From positions 20,026,001 through 20,090,000 of the forward strand of contig CM106586.1 of NCBI GenBank assembly GCA_048013815.1: DNA of 64,000 bases, read 5' to 3'. The position numbers and the translations under genes are program-made. Of this stretch, positions 24,271-33,516 are shown one piece after another (within the stretch, counting starts at the first letter, position 1; every line of letters starts with the position of its first letter). This DNA comes from Setoptus koraiensis (taxonomy: Eukaryota; Arthropoda). Under the pieces are notes generated by a model. It was not told the origin of the DNA. It did no database searches and was given only the letters and a program-made list of their open reading frames with translations.

Positions 24271-24932
24271 ACTTGGCCGGCATGAATGGCATGAATGATG
24301 GACTGTGCGCATCTGAATATATATCAAGATATTGTAATTATGCAAATTCGCAAGCTCGCAGAGACACAACCGACAGGGCAACATCATTTGTTTGTTGTGC
24401 GTCTGCAGCGGTGTGTGTGCCCTTGTTACGTAACGCCGCCGCCGCCGCTGCTTATGCATTATGTAATGAAGACGCCACCAAGCGCACTGTTGTTGGGTCG
24501 CGCGCAATGTCAGACGCGAAACAATTACACACAATTCAATTCGGGCTGCCACTGCTGGGCTATTTATACGCTTCCAACTCCCCATTTGAAGTCGGCCGAC
24601 CGAGCGTCGTTTGGCGGCGGCGGCGCGCACGCATTATCCATTTCGAAACAAACATTTCGGGCTGCTTTGAGTGATGACAAGCGACAAAGAGGTCGCCAAA
24701 ATAGAGTGCACCATGGCGGATGAATATTTTTCACTGTTTGCGCGAATTCGCGACTGGCGCAGCTAGGCGCGTCTCAATTGACGCTGCTGCACACAAATCA
24801 GGCCCAACGTTTCAATCAACGTTCACAGGTATCGCCGTCGAGAGTGGACCGGCGAGTAATCACGCCAACGATGTCGCCAGTGCGACTATTGGGCCAACAA
24901 TTTGCAATTTGGCAAGACATTTGCGTCGAATG

Positions 24933-24959
24933 GTTTTTGCCAGCATCGCTGGCAAAAAC
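24933..24959. other. Perfect 12-bp hairpin
   Basis: GTTTTTGCCAGC (24933-24944) and GCTGGCAAAAAC (24948-24959) are exact complements around the spacer ATC. It resembles a bacterial terminator stem, but the surroundings are eukaryotic and no gene end lies nearby. Confidence 0.7.
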
Positions 24960-25400
24960 GATTGCGGCGCTGTGACGGTGGCACTGTTGACCAGAGCAAC
25001 TCGTCCCAGAGCATCTATTTATCACGTGAGCAGCAACATGACAGAGCACTGACAAGACCACGTCAGGTGATAGCGGGCGCAGTTAGTTAGGCGCACAATC
25101 TCGAGAGATGGCTCACAGCGTGAATATTTGGAAACATTGTGATTTATCTCTTTGGCTGTTTATCTTTTTGCGAACAATATACTTTTACTGGCCGTTGACA
25201 GCCGTTACATAACAAAAGTGTTGGCGCGGCGACACAGTGGCGTATTGATGAAGCGCGCAAACACTTTTTAGGGCCGCCATATACACATGAGCACTATGCA
25301 CAATGTTGCTCACAGTGCCACAGGAGAGTGGCCCGGATTGTTCAATCGACCATTTACATTACGTAAAGTGTTATGTACTTTGCTTGTCTGGCCGGGGCTG

Positions 25401-25442
<42 letters not shown>

Positions 25443-25486
25443 CGTCGCCGTCGTTGTCGTTGTCGCTGTCGCGTTGTCGCTGTTGA
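25401..25486. repeat. GTTGTC hexanucleotide array
   Basis: About 85 nt of GTTGTC-type units, nearly perfect over the first 40 nt and then varied with GTCGTC and GCTGTC. This alone produces the Val-rich and Asp-Asn-rich frames seen here. Confidence 0.92.
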
Positions 25487-25617
25487 CGGTGACACACCAA
25501 ATAAACACACAACAACAACTGCAATCTTGGTTGCGCCACTGTCAACTGTGGCGACGATTCAAGTGTTTGTTCTCGTGGTAACTCGGGCATCGGAACGAGC
25601 CCCATTTGCAGCTCGCC

Positions 25618-25623
25618 CAGCAG

Positions 25624-25658
<35 letters not shown>

Positions 25659-25712
25659 ACAGCACCAACAACAGCACCAACAACGACAGCACCAGCGACA
25701 ACGGCAACAACA
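25618..25712. repeat. CAACAA/CAGCAC trinucleotide tract
   Basis: A degenerate CAA, ACA and GAC triplet tract of about 95 nt that keeps several frames open. Confidence 0.85.
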
Positions 25713-26294
25713 AAGTCAATACCATGATTGTGATTGATGATTCGTTAGCGCGTGCGACGTGCACACAGGCCCGGCCGCTGGTTTTTTATTTATGCCCGCC
25801 AGTGCCGTTAGTTGTTAGTGATCGTGGTGTGATATACATGCGATGTCTGGTGCATGCCTAGCCAACTTGTTATGCAAAGAGTTGTCGCGCTGCCAAGAAT
25901 TGCCTGCCGAAGATTGCGTTCGACGCAGCGCGTACCGGTTGGCGCCGCCGCGTAACTTTCGAACACTGTGCTGCAACATATATCAAGCTGGCCGGTTCAA
26001 CTGAGCCGGTTGGCGCCCAAGGGTCAAACATCGGGCCGGTGTGCACTGCACAAATTGGCCGCCGTTGGCCCGGCCCGGCCCGGCCAGGCGGGTTCGCCGC
26101 TGCGAGGTATGTCTCGCCGAACGGCCCTGCTGATTGCAAGCAACACACGCACTCTCCAGTTACAGTACAAAGAGTCTACTCACAGTAGTAATGATAACTG
26201 ATGAATGGGGCCCGTTGTTTGCGTGTCATCACTGAATCATCAATGGCCGACTAACGGCCGACAGGGGCCGAGCTGTAATGCGCCCTTAATGGAT

Positions 26295-26336
26295 CATGTC
26301 GACTACATCATGTCGACTACATCATGTGGACTACAT
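26295..26336. repeat. 14-nt tandem repeat, three copies
   Basis: Three units of CATGTCGACTACAT start at 26295, 26309 and 26323. The last has one base change. Confidence 0.92.
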
Positions 26337-26562
26337 GGGTCCTACTACTACTACCGGCGTGTCGGTTTCATGCTCGACGCTTCAAGTATCCCATGGCAGC
26401 TAATGAATTGAGCGTGGACACGCCAGCGATATGTAATGATAATGTGCGGACGACAGGCGGCCAGCGACCAGACCAGCGCCAAATAATGGATAATAGTGCG
26501 AGCGAGCGAGCGAGTCGAAATTGTTAATCTGCCCAACTATCGCGTTTATATTGAATGAACGA

Positions 26563-26604
26563 CACACTCTGTCGGGCACACTCTGTCGGGCACACTCTGT
26601 CGGG
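26563..26604. repeat. 14-nt tandem repeat, three identical copies
   Basis: Three perfect units of CACACTCTGTCGGG. They lie about 230 bp after another three-copy 14-nt array of different sequence. Confidence 0.95.
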
Positions 26605-27564
26605 CCGGCTGTATCGGATCGGACAGAGCCAGCAGCAGCAGAAATAATGCGGCTCGACTCAATTTGAGTGTGGCGCGCCAATATCCGCCAGGTACGGACA
26701 CAGCTACAAGCCAGCAAATGCTACAAATGATTTGCTGACTTGTTGGCTCTTGTTGCATCTTGGCCTTGCGTCATCAATCAGCAGCCCCGCATTGTATTGT
26801 GGAATGGCAGCGGCCATTGTTGTATTATTGTCGGCTATTGACGTTGCAAGCTTGATTGGTTGCCATAATCACTTTAACTGCGTGCCTAGCTTGCCAAATG
26901 TGTGCCACTCAATCATGCGGCCGCCGATCGTTCAGTTGGGCCGCGCTGGCCAGTTTTAGTGGTCCGTGATTAAAGTCGACTAACTAGCAAGTATTGGCAG
27001 TAAGCGGCAGCAGCAGCAGCAACAAAGCCCAACATGAGCGAGCCGGCTAATCTGAGCCAGCTGAGCTTATTATGTTCTCAGCGTGAATCTTTGCGTCATT
27101 GGTCCACCAATGACGGGCCAAAGCGAAATGATAATAATCATAATTATAACTATAATAATCTGCGCATAGTGCTGCAAATCGCCATTTTCGCTTGTTGTGG
27201 AATCATTTCGCTGGTTAGTTCACCATTTCACCATTTTGCCATTCGGTAAGAGAGCGATAGTGAAAGTCAACAACAGTCAACCGGCAGAGCGCCGCTTTTC
27301 GCTTTTCTATTCATTAACATGATTACTTACATGCCGAATTGGCGAGCAGTAAGACCGACTGACTGAGACTTGCAGGTCATCGGATAATGCCCATTAAACA
27401 CACAAATGCGACGATGGGTAGCTAATTCGCGCGCTCGCTCGCTCGCCTGCCAGCCACTTACGAACCATTCAATTAGAGCCAGTGTCGCACATAGCGAGAG
27501 CGAAAGTTTGACAGGGCAGTTTTCATTTGTTTGCCGTCTCGCTAATGACACACCTGAACCAACT

Positions 27565-27655
27565 GACAAAGAACACTGAACAGAACCAGCAACAAACCGA
27601 CAAAGAACACTGAACAGAACCAGCAGCAGCCAACTGGAAAGAACACTGACGACAG
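27565..27655. repeat. 34-nt tandem repeat, about 2.6 copies
   Basis: Units of 34 nt carrying GAACACTGAACAGAACCAGC start at 27565 and 27599. A third, degraded copy (GAACACTGAC and then CCAGCAGAAC) follows. Confidence 0.88.
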
Positions 27656-27939
27656 CCAGCAGAACGAACGGGCCCGCCGCAATTCGAGCATTGATTTCTT
27701 GATACTTTCTTTTCTTTCTCGCCAAGACGGGCATAATAGCCGAGTGGCACGCATGAACACCAAATGTATCCTCCACCCCCCCCCATATCACACACCATGA
27801 CACACCGGCACCGCAAGATGCTCACCGAAAGCGGCTAATCGCAAACTAATGGCACCTATACGTCTTTATCCCTTCTTGTACTAACTAATCCCGTTTGATC
27901 CCTGTACCATGCGAACATTGCTGTTGTTTCTGGCCGCAG

Positions 27940-28079
27940 ACCTGGCACCGTAACCACGACACACACAACTTCTCGGGGGCACCAACAATCGAGCCAGCGG
28001 GATCATCGGACAATCGGTCATTGTTTTTGACTTAATATGTAACTAAGACGATCAGGCGGACACACAATTGATACCTCAC
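27940..28079 (+). promoter_or_regulatory. POMGNT1: Probable POMGNT1 5' UTR exon with a start-stop upstream ORF
   Basis: A good acceptor (GTTTCTGGCCGCAG, ending 27939) opens an exon that runs to the GTAAAT donor at 28101 and contains the proposed POMGNT1 start codon at 28080. The only upstream AUG in this exon is at 28037 and is followed at once by TAA, a minimal start-stop reading frame known in other genes to hold ribosomes. Any more upstream exon would lie in the gene-free block to the left. Splicing is inferred from consensus only. Confidence 0.45.
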
Positions 28080-31000
28080 ATGTTGGCCCAACTTTTCAAG
28101 GTAAATGATCCGATCATAATTATTCATTGTTGCCCATTGAGAGCTTTACGTGCAAATCCGCCATACCCAATACCCAATATTGATATACAATACATAGTAA
28201 CAATCTGCTATAACATGATATTCACTATCGTCTATTTTTGCCAATTATTCGCCGCTCGTTCGCTGATGCCAACCACCACGAAATAACAATGCAACAATAC
28301 GTTCTATGGGCACAATGGTAATATGCAATTGCGTCCCCATTATAGTCGCTATTTCTGGCGACTCTCTTCATAACATTTGTCGTGAACATAATGTTTCTTG
28401 TCGGAACAAAAGATAAACCCCCAGATGGTGAGTGCAACATTACCATGCATGAGTGTTATAATCTAATTATCACGTCAGCTTGACACAACAACTGATTTAT
28501 CATCATCCTTATCATCGCTAATGTTGCTCCATTAATATTTAATGATAATATTGTGTAGCTGTGGTAGATCAGACCACCGACCACAGACGCCTGTTTATGC
28601 GCAGCAATGCAGCCGATTTAGAATACAATCCCGCTGCCGATTACGTAGCCAATGCCAATCAAATTAGGGATCAAAATGATACCACGACGACCACGATAAA
28701 CAATAAAACTGGATTAAACTCGCAACTTACTTTGAACCCGATCAGAGACGCGGCTGCCATTGGCGGCCCTGCAAACAATTTCAAATCCGGCAAACAAGCT
28801 TCTGGCAACGATTACAACACCGACAACAACTTGACCGCCCTGATAATTGAGACTCACGAAAACTCGAGACAGCTCGCGGCATCGGCCTCAATCAATGACG
28901 CAGGAGCATATTTAGATGGCAATAAATACTATTACACTCAAGTGCCGTCGCCTACCATCATACAGGCCACTTATTATGGCTTCCCAAGCAGAGTGGTCAA
29001 ACAACAGGCGACATCATCGACGTCGAAGCCGCAAAAGGCCGCTCCAGATATCGCGGCCACTCATAATCCGCAATTAAGTTCTCATATGGACGACGGCACT
29101 TACGACAGTGATATGACGCCGGTTGAGCACGACACAAACAGAAATAATAATAATAATTCAACTAATTCAACTCAAAATGTTGATTCTATCAGCGCCGTCG
29201 GAATTGCTCAAGATGGACGCGATAAGCTAACTGGGGTTGAGGATTCGAAGCGGTTCTCAACGGAGCAACAATTTCCAGATTATCACCGACCATCTAGTGG
29301 CCGTTCGGGGCTGACCGGCGCTGCCGATCTTCCAGGCCAGCTTTATCAGCCGCACCATCAGACTAAGCAACCAAAGAGAAATGAGCCATTCGGTCACAGT
29401 GTAACTATGAAACTGTTGACCACAAGCTTGGCCTCGTCAAAATCAAATGACAAGCACGCTGACGGCGATCTAGCGAACAACGCGCCAGAAATCTATGACA
29501 GCATGCCTGGGATCCATGGCATAAGTCAAAAACGTTTGACCAATCATAATTATAATTCTGTGCCCAACACGATTGTGTTGCCCAAAGATTCTTCCCATAT
29601 CGATAATCTATCGCTTAAATCCGGCGTCACAACTCTATCGAGCTATCATGCTGAATCAAACATACATGCCATTGATAGTGATACGATCAGAATGAGGCGA
29701 CCAGCGATAACAACAACAAGCATGGCGCCCAGTTCGTCGCAATCGTCGGGATCGTTCAAAGCACCAAAATTAAACATCAAAGTGTTATCTAGCAAAAATA
29801 GAGTGTACGTCAAAGTCAATGACATTCTCATATACGAGAGCGGTGGTGCTAGAGCCACAACGGATGTCAACGGCGAAACAATCATCAATAGAGATAAATG
29901 GATTGATAGTGCAGACTCTACATCTGGTCGTGGTATACACTTAATTGTGTTGAATGAATTCAATGGAAATGTTTTGGCAAAGCGAGTTTTCGATACTTAT
30001 TCTCCTCACCAAGACGACGAGTTAAGTTTATTCGTTCAAATGATAAGAGATGGCAGAATATTGATATTTGCTGTCAAAGATGAGGCCACATTTCAGATGC
30101 CCGAACGATCGCCCGCCAGATTACTTATAAGACGCCTGGGCAGCGAGCATATCATGACATTAAAATGGCGCGATATGTGGGCCATGGTCACTAGGAAACA
30201 AACCCGGCTAGAGACGAATGTTGGACCAGGTCAAACATTTGCGCCAGTCAATAGAAGAATTGAGATAAGAGATGAACAGAATACAGATCAGATTATCGGT
30301 TATGAGCCTAATTATGGCGAATCTATTAGCAGGTCGCCACAATTCAGTGAATGGGCTCCAGCTACCCTGTTAGAGTCCAATGTCACACTTGTGGAGTCCT
30401 ATTCAATTGGAAAGAGCACTAGCGTGGACAATAACAACATCAACTACTCTTCCGAATATTATTACGCCGATTGCAATTGGAATTCTAGTCATTCAGAATC
30501 GGAGAATACGTTCGAGCGGAGACGAGACTTTTGTAGTAAACTAGAGGGCTACGGCAGTGTTTGTGATTGCAAAAATCCCACACCTATCACATTCAAGCCT
30601 AATCCGGTAAGTGGTACAGACATGAGGAAAATTATAGCAATCGAATCAAGAACGAAAATTTGAAATAAGACAATACAGAATGAATACTAATCCGTTCTCC
30701 CTGTGTTCTGCCAGATTGAAAACTCTCAAATAGATAAAATACCTGTGATTGTTATGGCAAGCAATAGGCCATATTATTTGTATAGGATGCTCAGGACGTT
30801 ACTGTCGGCGGATGGCGTCAATTCTAGCATGATAACAGTATTCATCGATGGATATTATGATGAACCGTTGATGGTGACACGATTGTTCAATTTGAGAGCA
30901 GTTCAACATACACCTTCTGGATATAGGAGCGCCAGGATATCTCAACACTATCGGGCTAGTTTGACAGCGATATTTGAAATGTTTCCAAAGGCCGATCATG

Positions 31001-32037
31001 TTATTATCATAGAAGAGGATCTTGATGTGGCCAACGATTTTTTTGTTTATTTTAATCAAACTATCAATCTACTCGATAAAGATCCTAGTTTGTATTGCAT
31101 TTCCGCTTGGAATGACCAGGGATACGATCACACTTCGAGAGACAACAGTCTGTTATATAGGGTAGAGTCCATGCCTGGTTTAGGTTGGTTACTTCAAAGG
31201 CGATTATACAAGCAAGAACTGGAGTCGCGTTGGCCCTCGGTTGACCGTCAACATGACTGGGACATGTGGATTAGGACTCCGGATGTAAGAAAAGGAAGAG
31301 AATGCATTGTACCTGACGTGTCTCGCACCTATCATTTTGGCTCCAAGGGAATCAACATGAATTCATATTTTCAAGGGCAATACTTTAGCAAGCACGCCAT
31401 CAATATGATACCACAATACAATTTTAAGAATGTGGATCTCATGACTGAGCACGCTTACGAGGATAGTATCATCAACTTAGTGAAAACAGGACATGTGATA
31501 ACGGAGGCTGATATGAATTATTCAGACGCCACGACAATTACCGACAATCGAACAGCCACAATCAGGGCTTCATCACCATCAACAGTAGCAGCATCAGCTT
31601 CCTATTCGACTGGTAACAGGGAAAAGTTTGCAAAATTTCTCTGTTCTTTAGCTAACGCAGACGACGATCAACTATCATCGAGTGCGGCCTTCCATTATGC
31701 CATCAGTCCCTCGCGAGGCATAAAGGGATCCAATGGAATTGAAAAGCAGGCAGCGACTAAAGTAGCCAGCAAAGAACAACACGCTGATTCTAGTTTAATT
31801 TCTGCTGAGCCCAAAATATCAAATGTGATATTTATAGATATGATTGACCACAACAATTTTACTACTTGGTTGAAACTAGCTAAATGCTGGCACATCTGGG
31901 ATCTTGATGCACGTGGACAGCATAAATCAATGTGGCGACTCTTTCTCAACGGTCGACACACGCTTGTCATTGGTGTACCTGCATCGCCATATTCTAAACT
32001 GATGCCATCTAATATAGTGCCATTTCGTTTTATTTGA
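28080..32037 (+). CDS. POMGNT1: Protein O-mannose beta-1,2-N-acetylglucosaminyltransferase
   Basis: A Golgi type II enzyme that adds GlcNAc to O-linked mannose, as on dystroglycan. Four coding exons: 28080-28100, 28346-28427, 28559-30606 and 30715-32037. All have GT-AG introns in matching phase and give 1157 residues. The transmembrane anchor (about 8-28, in exon 2) ends in VVNIMFLV, like the human VIVNIKLIL. Then come about 390 disordered Asn/Ser/Thr-rich residues absent from the human protein (660 aa), the stem carbohydrate-binding domain (about 434-580), the Cys motif FCSKLEGYGSVCDC, and the GT13 catalytic domain with ASNRPYYLYRML, the metal-binding EEDLD (about 817) and DWDMW (about 898). 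A further Ser/Thr-rich insert of about 100 residues (984-1080) splits the C-terminal part before WHIWDLDARG and VIGVPASPYS. The first exon codes only seven residues, so the exact start is the least certain point. A longer N-terminus from another exon is possible. Confidence 0.93.
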
Positions 32038-32126
32038 ATCTGATCACAAAGGACAATCACTCACTAAATCCAATTAATATTTACTGTAATCCTAATTATG
32101 ACATTAGTTTTTGTTTAAGTTACTTC

Positions 32127-32132
32127 AATAAA
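32127..32132 (+). terminator. Likely polyadenylation signal of POMGNT1
   Basis: AATAAA lies about 90 nt after the POMGNT1 stop codon, in A+T-rich sequence. Confidence 0.5.
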
Positions 32133-33190
32133 TCCAGTTATTTTATTAACTCCTTTACTGTAATAATGCAACTTCCGGCTAGATGAATGATTCCTGCTTC
32201 AATGTGGAGACTCTCCACTGGAGAGTGTGGAGAATCTCCGCTGAAGATGCACGAATTTTTGGGTTCACTTGTTTTGAATATGGCGCGCTTCTGTACGTTA
32301 CAACGGGTTCTTCGCCATGCAAAACGTTAATCAACGAAAGTTGTTCATGTGATAAAACAACTCTGGGATGTCGCGACTCGCGAAGGAGATTCTTTGGATC
32401 TGACATCACCACAGCTGATCGAGGGGCAAACTTTTCAATACAGAAGAGACCAATTAAGTCAGCGCAAACAATTGATTGTTTTCTGGCCACTGTCCAGTAC
32501 AGATTTAACGGGGAGTTCGTGCAATATTTTACAACGTAAGCCACTGGCGAGCAGACACAAGTAGCATGAACAAGACTTGGTTACACTATGCAAAAGAGAT
32601 GCTGTGATGTATTGCGAAAAAGATATGATCTATCGAGGTCACGATAAGACGCTTTGCTCTTGGCATAAAAACATATCCAAAGAGCCGACTGTTGAGCCGA
32701 TCGTCGCACTCGTAATTGGATGAGTGGCCCTGCGCCAATTGAATTGTATCCGCTTACAAGTGTATAAGAATATTTCATACTTTCTCATCCAAAGAAGAGA
32801 GATATCTACGTTTTGTATGTCTATGGGTTTAAGGGATACATTCATTTAGATGGATTTGTATAATGGATTGTGTATTTTTCATACCTGATGCGCTGTAAAC
32901 AATTGATTTCGGGCTCCAAATTCGAATAAAAAGAACAGACAGACGAACAGACAGACAGACCGCCGCACATACTTGCGCCCAGCCTAGCATAATTTTGTTT
33001 TGTGCTATGACTGTGACTGGGCGTCACGTATAGAGTAGTCAATAGAAAGTTGATCTTAATATTTATACAAATGTATACATTATTACTAATATAAATATAA
33101 TATATTATTATGAATTATATATTAAATAAATATATATATATGTATATTATCACAATCATACTATCTTCACGCAATCATAAGCAAAATGAT
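32133..33190. other. Intergenic POMGNT1 to ARMC8
   Basis: No gene is recognised. It contains a 7-bp hairpin near 32210-32226 (ACTCTCC/GGAGAGT), a pyrimidine/purine mix near 32940 with GACAGACAGAC, and a strongly A+T-rich tract from about 33055 to 33145. Small open frames at 32179-32564 show no resemblance to known proteins. Confidence 0.5.
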
Positions 33191-33516
33191 GTCTTTTCTG
33201 ATTAGAATGAGAAATGATTTGCTACCAGAGATAAGGGACACCATCATTATTACTAACAAGCAAACTGGGATTTGGAGCTAACATCACTATTATCGCTATT
33301 ATTATTATCTCATCATCATTCATGCTACTATTATTATCGTTGTCATCATAATTAACAGTACATCATACATCATTAATAATATTGCCGCTACTAGCACAAC
33401 ATTATCTCTATTATAAAACAATTTTATAGTTATTATTATTATTATTATTACATCAATCGGTTGGGCATCGTCCACAAAAACGCCTAATGGTCAAAGCTCG
33501 ATCTCCCCATTCGCCC
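33191..33516 (+). repeat. Duplicated upstream cassette, copy at ARMC8
   Basis: This copy matches 59946-60262 in front of SAP30. Shared blocks, in the same order and spacing, are GAATGA(G/A)AAATGATTTG with the following AGAGATAAG (33205-33240), TTGGGCATCGTCCACA (33461-33476) and AGCTCGATCTCCC with ATTCGCCC (33495-33516). The middle has diverged into ATT/ATC-rich sequence. The cassette includes the ARMC8 start codon at 33487. The corresponding SAP30 position reads ATT. Confidence 0.75.

Larger units (their letters stand above)
9293..27939. other. 18.6-kb G+C-rich block with no recognisable gene
   Basis: The space between the start of the minus-strand cyclase gene and POMGNT1 on the plus strand contains no reading frame that I can match to a protein family. 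The longest open frame (15908-16771, plus) has a composition typical of chance in G+C-rich DNA. The block holds many microsatellites and short tandem repeats, several perfect hairpins, many GGCC-containing words, and isolated splice-like signals such as the candidate exon at 16809-16919. It could be a shared regulatory domain, long 5' introns of POMGNT1, or both. The right half of the window has nothing like it. Confidence 0.6.

Noticed and set aside
25354-25764. Asp/Asn- and Leu-rich frames around 25.4-25.7 kb
   Set aside because: They are produced by the GTTGTC and CAACAA arrays. No unique protein sequence remains when these are ignored.
32179-32564. Overlapping open frames of about 120 codons on both strands after POMGNT1
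   Set aside because: Open on both strands at once without domain similarity, consistent with chance.
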